Positions 1 to 6,834 are shown, counted from the stretch's first letter. The stretch: 8,948 nt of DNA from Acidimicrobiia bacterium (GCA_019247975.1 JAFBAD010000161.1:1-8948); one strand, 5' to 3'. The notes: generated from the letters alone by a model not told the origin. Made by a program: numbers and translations.

Positions 1-289
1 GCTCGGGCCGGCCGCGACCGCCCGGCTGCGGGCCGCCTCCTACGGCGCGCCGTTCGGCCGGCTGCCGGCCCCCTGCGTGCAGGTGCCCCACCGGTACCGC
101 GGCAGGGCGCTGACCGACCGGCGCTTCGTCGAGGCCGCGCACCGCCACGGTCTGCAGGTGCACGTGTGGACGGTGAACGACGAGGCCGAGATGACCGAGC
201 TGCTCGACCTCGGGGTCGACGGGATCATGACCGACCGCCCGAGCCTGCTGCGCGACGTGCTCGTCGCCCGCGGCTCCTGGGCGTCCTGA
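1..289 (+). CDS. Glycerophosphodiester phosphodiesterase, C-terminal part (5' end outside window)
   Basis: Partial gene read in the frame starting at base 2; 95 residues remain before the TGA at 287-289. The family hydrolyses glycerophosphodiesters to glycerol 3-phosphate and an alcohol in a TIM barrel. The visible part matches the last barrel strands: VHVWTVND, where the conserved Trp and Asn of the family's V-W-T-V-N signature are seen, followed by LLDLGVDGIMTDRP, the typical closing G-V-D-G-I-x-T-D-x-P motif near the C terminus. The N-terminal catalytic residues (HRG, E-x-D) lie outside the window, so activity cannot be judged. The next gene starts one base after the stop, so the two are probably co-transcribed, which would suit lipid head-group turnover feeding acyl-CoA metabolism (inference). 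The family call is firm; cytoplasmic or secreted form cannot be told. Confidence 0.85.
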   Translation, partial: LGPAATARLRAASYGAPFGRLPAPCVQVPHRYRGRALTDRRFVEAAHRHGLQVHVWTVNDEAEMTELLDLGVDGIMTDRPSLLRDVLVARGSWAS

Positions 290-290
290 G

Positions 291-1805
291 GTGGAGCTCC
301 CCCTCACCCCGCTCGACCTCCTGGCTCGGGCGCGGCGCCTCTTCCCCGACCGGGTCGGCGTGGTCGACGGCGACCTGCGCTGCACCTACCGCGAGTTCGC
401 GGCGCGCTGCGACCGCATGGCCTGGGCGCTGCGCGAGGACCTGGGTGTGCAGCACGGCGACCGGGTCGCCTGGTTGTGCGGCAACACGCACGAGCTGCTC
501 GAGGCGTACTTCGGGGTGCTGCTCGCGGGCGCGGTCCTGGTGCCGCTCAACATCCGGCTGGCGCCGCCCGAGCTGCGCTCGATGCTCGACGACTGCGACG
601 CGCGCGTCCTGTTCCGCCACCCCGATCAGCCCGATCCCGCGGGACCGACGCCGCAGGTGCTGCTGGGCGAGCCCCACGAGCAGCTGCTCGCCGCGCAGCC
701 CGACGGGCCGACGCCCCCGATCGAGGTCGACGAGCGCAGTGTGGCCGAGATCTTCTACACGTCGGGCAGCACCGGCACGCCGAAGGGGGCGATGCTCACC
801 CACCGGGGCCTCTACCTGCACGCCATCCACTCCGCGCTCACCAACGGCCTCGGCGGCGAGGACGTGATCCTCCACACGATCCCCCTGTTCCACGTCAACG
901 GCTGGGGCACGCCGCACTACGTGACCGGCCTCGGCGGCGTGCACGTGATGCTCCCCCGCTTCGACGCGGCGAACGTGCTCCGCCTGGTCGAGGCCGAGCG
1001 GATCACCCGCCTGTTCCTCGTGCCGGCCATGGCGACCACGCTCCTGCAGCACCCGGACATGGAGGCACGGGACCTGTCGTCGCTGGTCCAGATCTCGATC
1101 GGCGGCGCGCCGACCCCGCCGCCGCTGCTGGCCGAGGTGGAGGAGCGCTTCGGCTGCACCGCGATCTGCGGCTACGGCATGACCGAGTCCTCCCCCACGC
1201 TCACGCGGTCGCTCGACAAGCCCGGCGAGCCGCCGTCGGCCGCTCGGCGGGCGACCACCGGGCTGCCGATCCTCGGCGCCGACGTGCGGGTGCTCGGTGC
1301 CGGCGACGTGGAGGTCCCGTGGGACGGCGCGACCACCGGCGAGATCTGCGTGCGCTCGAACCACGTGATGGCCGGCTACTGGCGTGCGCCCGACGAGAGC
1401 GCGGCTGCGCTGCGCGACGGTTGGTTGCGCACGGGCGACGTCGCGACTGTGTCGGCCGACGGCTACCTCACGATCGTCGACCGCACGAAGGACCTCATCG
1501 TGTCGGGCGGCGAGAACGTCTCGGGCGTCGAGATCGAGAAGGTGCTGGCCGAGCACCCGGCCGTCCTCGATTCCGCGGTGGTCGGGACGCCCGACGAGCG
1601 ATGGGGCGAGGTGCCCCGCGCGTACGTCGTGCTGCGGCCGGGCGCGTCCGCGTCGCCGGACGAGCTGCGCATGCACGTGCGTGACCGCCTCGCCCACTTC
1701 AAGGCGCCCCGCGACGTGATCCTCATCGACGAGCTGCCGCGCACCGGCACCGGCAAGGTCTCCAAGCCCGCCCTGCGCGAACTGAAGGCTCCGCCCGGCG
1801 TCTGA
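291..1805 (+). CDS. AMP-forming acyl-CoA synthetase (FadD-like, medium/long-chain fatty acid-CoA ligase)
   Basis: 504-residue member of the ANL superfamily, which activates a carboxylic acid with ATP to an acyl-adenylate and then transfers it to CoA. Core motifs in order: P-loop YTSGSTGTPKG (156-166), LFHVNGWG (199-206), a segment common in medium-chain fatty acyl-CoA ligases, GYGMTES (294-300), TGD (381-383), hinge DRTKDLIVSGGENV (397-410), and RTGTGK with the adenylation lysine at 489. All catalytic motifs are intact. Length is slightly below the usual 510-560. The GTG at 291 is chosen because it follows the upstream TGA by one base and the protein then begins as the family does; there is no clear Shine-Dalgarno sequence, so expression by translational coupling is likely. 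The last seven codons lie in the left arm of a terminator hairpin. No signal peptide or membrane segment. Exact acyl substrate is not determinable. Confidence 0.93.
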   Translation: MELPLTPLDLLARARRLFPDRVGVVDGDLRCTYREFAARCDRMAWALREDLGVQHGDRVAWLCGNTHELLEAYFGVLLAGAVLVPLNIRLAPPELRSMLDDCDARVLFRHPDQPDPAGPTPQVLLGEPHEQLLAAQPDGPTPPIEVDERSVAEIFYTSGSTGTPKGAMLTHRGLYLHAIHSALTNGLGGEDVILHTIPLFHVNGWGTPHYVTGLGGVHVMLPRFDAANVLRLVEAERITRLFLVPAMATTLLQHPDMEARDLSSLVQISIGGAPTPPPLLAEVEERFGCTAICGYGMTESSPTLTRSLDKPGEPPSAARRATTGLPILGADVRVLGAGDVEVPWDGATTGEICVRSNHVMAGYWRAPDESAAALRDGWLRTGDVATVSADGYLTIVDRTKDLIVSGGENVSGVEIEKVLAEHPAVLDSAVVGTPDERWGEVPRAYVVLRPGASASPDELRMHVRDRLAHFKAPRDVILIDELPRTGTGKVSKPALRELKAPPGV

Positions 1806-1824
1806 CGCCGGGCGGAGCCTTCAG
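1782..1824. terminator. Bidirectional hairpin terminator between convergent genes (CTGAAGG family, copy 1)
   Basis: Perfect 20-bp inverted repeat with a 3-base loop: left arm ctgaaggctccgcccggcgt (1782-1801), loop 1802-1804, right arm 1805-1824. It carries the stop codons of both convergent genes: TGA of the acyl-CoA synthetase at 1803-1805 in the loop, and the minus-strand TGA of the FAD oxidase at 1821-1823 inside the CTGAAGG stem base. There is no T-run on either side, so it would be a U-tract-poor terminator of the sort common in high-GC Actinomycetota. Related hairpins occur near 6831 and 8479. Confidence 0.85.
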
Positions 1825-3167
1825 AACAGCACCGCGGGGTTGAGGAGGTCGCTCGGGTCCAGGGCCTGCTTGATGGCGCGCATCGCGGCGAGCTCGGCCG
1901 GGCTGCGAGCCAGGTGCAGCCAGCGGCGCTTCGCGGTGCCGATGCCGTGCTCTGCGCTGATCGAGCCGCCCCGTGCGGCGACCAGCTGCAGCACCGCGTC
2001 GTCGACGGTCTCGTCGGCCGGATCGACGCCGGTGATGTTCACGTGGATGTTGCCGTCGGCCGCGTGGCCGAAGAGCCACGTGCGGGCGTCCGGTGCGACG
2101 GTCCGCACCGCCTCCACCACCTCGTCGAAGAATGCGGCCAGCACGGGTGCGGGCAGGGTGACGTCCAGCTTGTGCGGGGCACCGACGGTGTTGATCGCCT
2201 CGGTGTGGGCCTCGCGGTAGCGCCACAGCTCGGCCCGCCGACGCGCGTCGGTGGCGACCGCGACGTCGGCCGCACCGAGCCGGTCGATGGCTGCGGCGAG
2301 CTCTGCGGTCGGGTCGCTCGTCCCTGCGGCCTCGACCAAGAGGTAGGCGGCGTGGTGCTCGGGGAACGGGCGGCGCAGGTCGAGGGAGCGGCAGACGAGG
2401 TCGAGGCCGTCGGCCAGGAAGAGCTCGGCTGCGTCGAGGGTGGGCAGGTCGTGGCGCAGCGTCCACGCGGCCTCGACCGCGGTTGTCACGTCGGCGAAGG
2501 CGAGGAGCGCGACGACCCGCTCGTCGGTGCCGGCGACGAGGCGGAGCCGGGCCGCGGTCACGATGCCGAGCGTCCCCTCGCTGCCGCACAGCAGGCCGGC
2601 GAGGTGGTAGCCGGTGTTGTCCTTCTCGAGCCCGCTCAGGTGGCTGATCACCGAGCCGTCGGCCATTACCGCCTCGACCCCGAGCAGCTGCCGGCGGGTG
2701 TCGCCGTGGCGGAGCAGCCGGATGCCGCCGGCGTTGGTGGCGATCGAACCGCCTACCGTCGCGCTGTCGCGTGCGCCGAAGTCGACGCCGTAGTCCCACC
2801 CGGCGTCCCGGGCGGCGTCGTGCAGGCGGGCGATGGTGACGCCGGCACCCGCGGTGAGCTGACCGGTCGATGGGTCGACGTCGGTCACCGCGTCCAGCCG
2901 CTGCAGGTTCACCACGACCTGGTCCGCAGCCGACACCGCTCCACCAACCAGCCCGGTGTTGCCGCCCTGGACGACGATCGACGTGCCGTGCGCTGCGCAG
3001 GTGCGGACGACCGCCGCCACCTCGTCGGTGTCGGCCGGTCGCACCACCGCGGCCGCCGCCCCCCGGAAGCGGCCGGTCCAGTCGGTCGTGTAGGCGCCGG
3101 TCAGCTCCGGATCGACGAGCACGTGCCGCGCCCCCACGACCGCGGTGAGCGCCTCGACCAACCCCAC
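1821..3167 (-). CDS. FAD-linked D-2-hydroxy-acid dehydrogenase, D-2-hydroxyglutarate dehydrogenase-like
   Basis: 448-residue flavoprotein of the PCMH-type FAD-binding / GlcD family. The FAD-binding half shows VVQGGNTGLVGGAV (65-78), GGSIATNAGGIRLLRHG (139-155) and GSEGTLGIV (195-203). The C-terminal half has PHKLDV (331-336), GHAADGNIHVNI (367-378), the family's metal/substrate H-x-x-D-G-N motif, GSISAEHGIG (401-410) and the closing LDPSDLLNP (436-444). The N-A-G-G-x-R-x-L-R-x-G block, the K-D-N-T-G-Y stretch (182-187) and PHKLD resemble D-2-hydroxyglutarate dehydrogenases more than glycolate oxidase GlcD; D-lactate dehydrogenase is the main alternative. Expected role: oxidise a D-2-hydroxy acid to a 2-oxo acid, passing electrons to a carrier. 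The start is uncertain: GTG at 3167 has no spaced ribosome site, while TTG at 3161 (446 residues) has GAGGG 8 bases upstream. It is third in the minus-strand group, behind a long inverted repeat, with no promoter of its own seen. Confidence 0.88.
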   Translation of the reverse strand: MGLVEALTAVVGARHVLVDPELTGAYTTDWTGRFRGAAAAVVRPADTDEVAAVVRTCAAHGTSIVVQGGNTGLVGGAVSAADQVVVNLQRLDAVTDVDPSTGQLTAGAGVTIARLHDAARDAGWDYGVDFGARDSATVGGSIATNAGGIRLLRHGDTRRQLLGVEAVMADGSVISHLSGLEKDNTGYHLAGLLCGSEGTLGIVTAARLRLVAGTDERVVALLAFADVTTAVEAAWTLRHDLPTLDAAELFLADGLDLVCRSLDLRRPFPEHHAAYLLVEAAGTSDPTAELAAAIDRLGAADVAVATDARRRAELWRYREAHTEAINTVGAPHKLDVTLPAPVLAAFFDEVVEAVRTVAPDARTWLFGHAADGNIHVNITGVDPADETVDDAVLQLVAARGGSISAEHGIGTAKRRWLHLARSPAELAAMRAIKQALDPSDLLNPAVLF

Positions 3168-3169
3168 GA

Positions 3170-3174
3170 CCCTC
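3170..3174 (-). promoter_or_regulatory. Possible Shine-Dalgarno for the FAD oxidase
   Basis: GAGGG on the minus strand, 8 bases before TTG at 3161 but only 2 before GTG at 3167. It therefore favours the TTG start, although GTG is the commoner start codon. Its outermost base, 3174, is also the end of the 52-bp inverted repeat, so folding of that repeat would sit directly next to this site. Confidence 0.4.
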
Positions 3175-3225
3175 GATTCTGCGTGCGGATCTCTGGCGTA
3201 CGCCAGAGATCTGCACGCAGGATCG
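3174..3225. repeat. 52-bp near-perfect inverted repeat between aminotransferase and FAD oxidase genes
   Basis: The two 26-base arms are centred between 3199 and 3200. Twenty-four positions pair by Watson-Crick rules; the other two (3178/3221 and 3187/3212) are G-T and would be G-U only in plus-strand RNA. The central 24 bases (3188-3211) are a perfect palindrome around ggcgtacgcc with no loop. It begins one base after the aminotransferase stop (minus-strand TGA at 3227-3229) and fills almost all of the 59-base gap to the oxidase start. It may be a terminator or attenuator inside the operon, a protein-binding palindrome, or a dispersed repeat; a loop-less perfect palindrome is unusual for a simple terminator. 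No T-run follows on either strand. Confidence 0.85.
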
Positions 3226-3226
3226 C

Positions 3227-4498
3227 TCAGGGGAGGGCGTGTTCGAGGATGGTGAGGCCGAGGTCGAGCTCGTCGTCGCTCAGCGTGAGCGGCGGGACGA
3301 GCCGCAGGACGTTCTCGTCGGGCCCGCAGGTGAGCACCACGAGGCCCTCGTCGAGGCAGCGGGCCTGCACCTGCGAAGCGATCTCCTTCGAGCGCAGCTC
3401 GAGGCCGATCATCAGCCCGATGCCACGGACGTCGATCACGTCGTCGTTCGCCGTGGTCGAGGCCCGCAGCCGGTCGACCGCCCGGCGACCGAGGACCGCG
3501 GCGCGCTCCCACAGCCCGTCGCGCTCCAGCACCTCGATCGTCGCCAGCGCGGCCGCGCAGGTGACCGGGTTGCCACCGAAGGTCGACCCGTGGGTGCCGT
3601 TCGGCCACTGCTCCATGAGCGCGGCGGGGGCGACGATGCCGCCGAGGGGCAGACCCGAGGCCACGCCTTTGGCGAACAGGATCACGTCGGGCCGGACGCC
3701 GAAGGTCTCGGCCGCGAACGGCCGGCCGGTGCGTCCCATGCCGCACTGCACCTCGTCGAACATCAGCAGGATGCCGTGCTCGTCGCAGCGCCGGCGCAGA
3801 CCCTCGAGCCACGCGACCGGCGGCACCACGTAGCCGCCCTCGCCGAGCACCGGCTCGACGATCATGGCGCCGACGTTGCCGGCCGGCGCCTGGAGCGACA
3901 GCGCGGCGTCGAGCTCGGTGAGCGCGGCGCGCACGGCATCGGCCTCCGTCGCGTGATCGCCCGGGACGCAGTAGGGCACGACGGTCACCCCGCCGAGCAG
4001 CGGCTCGTAACCCTCCCGGTAGCGACCCTTCGCGGTGGTGAGCGACGTGGCCGCGAGCGTGCGGCCGTGGAACGCGCGGCGGAAGGCGATGACCCCGCCC
4101 CTGCCCGTCACCTGCCGGGCCAGCTTCAGCGAACCGTCGACCGCCTCCGCGCCCGAGTTGCACAGGAAGACCTGCGGGCGCTCGAAGAACGGCGTGAGCC
4201 GCCCGATCGCCTCTGCGAGCTCGATGTAGCGGGCGTGGCGGAACACGACCGACGTGTGGATCAGCTCGCGGACCTGGCGCTCGACCGCCCGCACGACATC
4301 CGGGTGGCCGTGGCCGACGTTGGTCACCGCGATGCCCGATCCGAAGTCGAGGTAGCGCCGTCCCTCGACGTCGGTGATCCAGCTGCCCTCGGCGTGGTCG
4401 GCGACGACGTCGAAGTAGCTCGGGAGCACCCCGGCGACCGATGCGTCGTAGCGCTCGAGCCACTCGGCGGTCGAGGTGCGGGGCTCGGTGACGGTCAT
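3227..4498 (-). CDS. Class III (omega) aminotransferase, 4-aminobutyrate aminotransferase-like
   Basis: 423-residue PLP enzyme of fold type I, class III, at the family's normal length. Seen: NSGAEAV (114-120) for phosphate binding, AFHGRTLA (142-149), IVEPVLGEGG (213-222), FDEVQCGMGRTG (247-258) with Asp248 expected to hold the PLP ring nitrogen, LFAKGVASGLPLGG (274-287) with the Schiff-base lysine at 277, and GTHGSTFGGNP (301-311). Family members transfer an omega-amino group (4-aminobutyrate, 5-aminovalerate, beta-alanine, putrescine, ornithine types) to a 2-oxo acid, leaving a semialdehyde. That fits the aldehyde dehydrogenase immediately upstream. The ATG at 4498 overlaps the upstream stop (ATGA) and has GGAGG nine bases before it, so start and coupling are well supported. 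Cytoplasmic; no signal peptide. Amine substrate not determinable; acetylornithine type is less likely given the context. Confidence 0.92.
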   Translation of the reverse strand: MTVTEPRTSTAEWLERYDASVAGVLPSYFDVVADHAEGSWITDVEGRRYLDFGSGIAVTNVGHGHPDVVRAVERQVRELIHTSVVFRHARYIELAEAIGRLTPFFERPQVFLCNSGAEAVDGSLKLARQVTGRGGVIAFRRAFHGRTLAATSLTTAKGRYREGYEPLLGGVTVVPYCVPGDHATEADAVRAALTELDAALSLQAPAGNVGAMIVEPVLGEGGYVVPPVAWLEGLRRRCDEHGILLMFDEVQCGMGRTGRPFAAETFGVRPDVILFAKGVASGLPLGGIVAPAALMEQWPNGTHGSTFGGNPVTCAAALATIEVLERDGLWERAAVLGRRAVDRLRASTTANDDVIDVRGIGLMIGLELRSKEIASQVQARCLDEGLVVLTCGPDENVLRLVPPLTLSDDELDLGLTILEHALP

Positions 4499-5964
4499 CG
4501 GCCCGCACCTCCGCCCTGAACCGGCGGGCGGTTGTCGATCTGCGCCTTCTGCAGGTGCCCGGAGTAGTCGACGTACACGGTCTTCACCTCGCTGAACTGC
4601 TCGATGCCGCGGGTGCCCGCCTCGCGGAACCCGTTGCCGGTGTGCTTGGTGCCGCCGAACGGCAACGGGATCTCGGCGCCGATGGTCGGCGCGTTGACGT
4701 AGACGATCCCGGTGTCGATGGCGTCCACCGACGCGAGCGCGGTGTTCACGTCGCGCGTGTAGATCGCGGCCGACAAGCCGTACTCGACGCTGTTCACCAC
4801 CTCGATCGCCTCGTCGAGGTCGGCCACCTCGATGACCGCGAGGACCGGGCCGAACACCTCCTCGCGGGCGATGCGGTGGTGAGGTTGCACGCCCGTGAGC
4901 ACCGTCGGTGCGAAGAACGTGCCGCCGCACCCGTCGACCTCGACGGCCGCTCCGCCGCAGGCGACCGATGCGCCCTCGTGCACGGCCGCGTCGACCATCG
5001 CCCCGATGCGCGCGCCGGCTGCCGCCTCGATGACGGGCCCGACGTCGGTGCGGGCGTCGGTGGGATCGCCGATGACGAGCTCGCCCACCCGCTTCACGAT
5101 GCGGTCGACGAGCTGCTCGGCGACGTCGGGGTGGACGATCAGGCGCGACGTCGACGTGCAGCGCTGCCCGGCGGTGCCGAACGCACCGAAGACCGCGCCG
5201 TCGACCGCGAGGTCGAGGTCCGCGTCGGGGCGCACGATCATCGCGTTCTTCCCGCCGAGCTCGAGCGAGACGAGCCGTGGCCCGGTCTCCATCGCGGCAG
5301 CAGCCACCTTGCGCCCGGTCGGGACCGAGCCGGTGAAGCTCACTGCGCCGACGCCGGGATGGGTGGCGAGCGCCGCGGCCGGTTCGGCGAACCCGTGCAC
5401 CACCTGCACGAGACCCTTCGGGACTCCGGCGGTCACGCAGGCGTCGACGAACGCCTCGCAGCACGCGGGCGCGTGCTCGGACGGCTTGATGACGACGCCG
5501 TTGCCCGCGAGGAGGGCCGGGAAGATCTTCCAGGACGGGATGGCCACCGGGAAGTTCCACGGGGTGATCAGGCCGACCACGCCGACCGGCTGGCGCGTCG
5601 TCCAGCACAGCTTGCTGCCGAGCTCGGACGGGACGGTCGCACCCCAGGCGGCGCGACCCTGGCCGGCGACGAACGTGGCCATGTCGATGGCCTCCTGCAC
5701 GTCACCGCCCGCCTCGGCCAGGATCTTGCCGGCCTCCCGGGCGACCAGGTGCGACAGCTCGGCCTTGCGCTCGGCCAGCACCGCGCCGGCGGCCGCGATC
5801 ACCTCGGCCCGGGCCGGGACAGGGATGCGGGCCCACACCTTCTGCGCCGCCGTCGCCGCCGCGACCGCTCGGTCGACATCGGCTGCGGTCCCGGCGGGAT
5901 GCGTCGCCACGACGTCGTCGGGCCGGGCCGGGTTGCACGAGCTCACCGTGCTGCGTTCCACCAT
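4495..5964 (-). CDS. NAD(P)-dependent aldehyde (semialdehyde) dehydrogenase
   Basis: 489-residue ALDH-superfamily enzyme with every catalytic element present: ITPWNFP (133-139) with the oxyanion Asn137, VIKPSE (158-163) with the cofactor-binding lysine at 160, FTGS (210-213), LELGGKN (234-240) with the general base Glu235, GQRCTS (266-271) with the nucleophile Cys269, and EEVFGPV (368-374). It should oxidise an aldehyde to the acid with NAD or NADP. First gene of the minus-strand group, with the semialdehyde-forming aminotransferase overlapping its stop by four bases, so the natural substrate is probably that semialdehyde (succinate-, glutarate- or similar; inference). ATG at 5964 is preferred over an in-frame GTG at 5973 because a TANNNT box lies exactly seven bases before the ATG and would overlap the GTG. 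The start is 24 bp from that of the divergent regulator, which likely controls it. Confidence 0.93.
   Translation of the reverse strand: MVERSTVSSCNPARPDDVVATHPAGTAADVDRAVAAATAAQKVWARIPVPARAEVIAAAGAVLAERKAELSHLVAREAGKILAEAGGDVQEAIDMATFVAGQGRAAWGATVPSELGSKLCWTTRQPVGVVGLITPWNFPVAIPSWKIFPALLAGNGVVIKPSEHAPACCEAFVDACVTAGVPKGLVQVVHGFAEPAAALATHPGVGAVSFTGSVPTGRKVAAAAMETGPRLVSLELGGKNAMIVRPDADLDLAVDGAVFGAFGTAGQRCTSTSRLIVHPDVAEQLVDRIVKRVGELVIGDPTDARTDVGPVIEAAAGARIGAMVDAAVHEGASVACGGAAVEVDGCGGTFFAPTVLTGVQPHHRIAREEVFGPVLAVIEVADLDEAIEVVNSVEYGLSAAIYTRDVNTALASVDAIDTGIVYVNAPTIGAEIPLPFGGTKHTGNGFREAGTRGIEQFSEVKTVYVDYSGHLQKAQIDNRPPVQGGGAGR
4508..4512 (-). promoter_or_regulatory. Shine-Dalgarno of the aminotransferase, inside the aldehyde dehydrogenase 3' end
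   Basis: GGAGG on the minus strand, 9 bases before the ATG at 4498 and within the last codons of the aldehyde dehydrogenase. With the ATGA stop/start overlap it indicates coupled translation and fixes the start. Confidence 0.7.
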
Positions 5965-5979
5965 GCCCGGCACTGTAAC
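5955..5979. promoter_or_regulatory. Candidate operator: GTTCCA-N13-TGTAAC imperfect inverted repeat
   Basis: Half-sites cgttcca (5954-5960) and tgtaacg (5974-5980) are inverted, matching at 6 of 7 positions, 13 bases apart. A second small palindrome, tgcccggca, lies between them at 5964-5972. The element covers the aldehyde dehydrogenase start and touches both -10 boxes, a sensible position for RpiR-type repression of both genes. Short imperfect repeats like this arise by chance; no footprint or second copy in the window supports it. Confidence 0.3.
5972..5977 (-). promoter_or_regulatory. -10 box for a leaderless aldehyde dehydrogenase transcript
   Basis: Minus-strand TACAGT fits TANNNT and is followed by exactly seven bases and then the A of the ATG at 5964, so transcription would begin at the start codon. 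No convincing -35 box is visible, as is usual for actinobacterial promoters. It overlaps the divergent regulator's -10 by two bases (5976-5977). Confidence 0.55.
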
Positions 5980-5981
5980 GT
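5976..5981 (+). promoter_or_regulatory. -10 box for a leaderless regulator transcript
   Basis: TAACGT fits TANNNT and is followed by exactly seven bases and then the GTG at 5989, predicting a leaderless message. This helps choose 5989 over the in-frame GTG at 5995. No clear -35. It shares bases 5976-5977 with the divergent aldehyde dehydrogenase -10, so the two promoters probably cannot be occupied together. Confidence 0.5.
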
Positions 5982-5988
5982 CTGTTCC

Positions 5989-6834
5989 GTGACCGTGAGA
6001 GAGCGGATCATCGATGTCATCGGCGACCTGCCTCCGGCGGAGCGTCGGGTGGCCGAGGTGGTCGTCGACGATCCCAAGGAGGTCGCCTTCGGCACCGTCG
6101 CTGCGGTGGCGGCCCGAGCCGGTGCGAGCGGCCCGTCGGTCGTCCGCCTCTCACGCCGGATCGGCTACGCCGGGTTCGTCGAGCTGCAGGACGCGATCCG
6201 CGCCGAGCTCGGCGAGCGGCTGCGACCGGCGGTCGAGCGCATCCGGGAGCGGCCGGTGCACGACGCGGTGGGCCGCACCCTCGAGACGTCACTCGCCAAC
6301 GTTCAGGCGACGCTCGACGCGATCGAGCCCGACGCGTTCCGCATCGCGGCCGACCTGCTCGCGGCCCGCAGCCGGGCCGTCGCCGTGCTCTCGGGCGAGG
6401 CCACCTTCGGCATCGCCCACGCGTTCGCGAGCGACCTGGGCCTCGTCCGCGCGGGCGTGGACCTCGTGGCCGGGTCCGAGGTGCGGGTCGACCGCACGCT
6501 CGCCCTCCTCGAGCCCGACGACGTGGTCGTGGTCATGGACCTGCGGCGCTACGAGCGCTGGGTCGTGGAAGCCGCCCGCGCGGCGGCCGACGCGGGTGCC
6601 CGGCTCGTCGCGGTGACCGACAGCGCCATCTCCCCGCTCGCCGAGCGGGCCGACGCGGTGTTCACCGTCGAGGCATCGAGCCCGGGCCCGTTCGACAGCC
6701 ACGTCGGCACGCTGGCCCTGACCAACGCGCTCGTCGCCGCGGTCGCCGGTCGCCTGCGCCGCTTCGCCACCGCGCGACTCGACCGCATCGAGCGGCGCTG
6801 GTCGTCCTCCGGCGCCTTGGTCGAGCGGTTCTGA
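5989..6834 (+). CDS. MurR/RpiR-family transcriptional regulator (HTH + SIS domain)
   Basis: 281 residues, a normal length for the family. The N-terminal HTH_6 domain (about 1-80) has LPPAERRVAEVVVDDP (14-29) and the recognition region SGPSVVRLSRRIGYAGFVEL (47-66), the classic S-x-x-x-V-V-R-x-x-x-x-x-G-Y-x-G-F pattern. The C-terminal SIS domain (about 120-255) shows AVAVLSGEATF (130-140), EPDDVVVVMDLRRYERWVV (175-193) and GARLVAVTDSAISPLAERAD (203-222). SIS domains of this family usually sense phosphosugars or other small anionic metabolites. No sugar-kinase, isomerase or muramic acid gene is nearby; divergence from the aldehyde dehydrogenase with a 24-bp gap argues that it controls the amine/semialdehyde group and itself. 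In the SIS domain the usual sugar-phosphate-loop serines are partly replaced (SGEATF), so the ligand may not be a sugar phosphate (inference). Its TGA stop sits within the next hairpin's CTGAAGG motif. Confidence 0.9.
   Translation: MTVRERIIDVIGDLPPAERRVAEVVVDDPKEVAFGTVAAVAARAGASGPSVVRLSRRIGYAGFVELQDAIRAELGERLRPAVERIRERPVHDAVGRTLETSLANVQATLDAIEPDAFRIAADLLAARSRAVAVLSGEATFGIAHAFASDLGLVRAGVDLVAGSEVRVDRTLALLEPDDVVVVMDLRRYERWVVEAARAAADAGARLVAVTDSAISPLAERADAVFTVEASSPGPFDSHVGTLALTNALVAAVAGRLRRFATARLDRIERRWSSSGALVERF

Noticed and set aside
3174..3225. The long palindrome considered as an insertion sequence end or a CRISPR remnant.
   Set aside because: There is no transposase, target duplication, repeated spacer unit or second copy in the window.
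1914..3833. Long plus-strand open frame (639 residues) antisense to the oxidase and aminotransferase.
   Set aside because: Shadow of GC-rich codon use. The minus-strand frames carry full catalytic motifs; this one has none.
1821..4508. Continuous 895-residue minus-strand open frame running from the aminotransferase region into the FAD oxidase, as if a fusion protein.
   Set aside because: Its first half is an out-of-frame reading of the aminotransferase, low in complexity and rich in Arg/Ala/Gly. The real oxidase begins near 3167 and the aminotransferase has its own intact frame with a stop at 3227-3229.
3227..5608. 793-residue minus-strand open frame joining the aminotransferase to an upstream extension.
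   Set aside because: The extension overlaps the aldehyde dehydrogenase in another frame and has no family motifs. ATG 4498 with GGAGG and the ATGA overlap is the clear start.
4555..6834. 759-residue plus-strand open frame ending in the RpiR regulator.
   Set aside because: The part before 5989 is antisense to the aldehyde dehydrogenase and has no domain pattern; the regulator domain starts at GTG 5989.
5989..6834. Naming the regulator MurR or RpiR with a sugar function.
   Set aside because: No muramic acid etherase, ribose-phosphate isomerase or sugar transporter is nearby; only the family assignment is supported.
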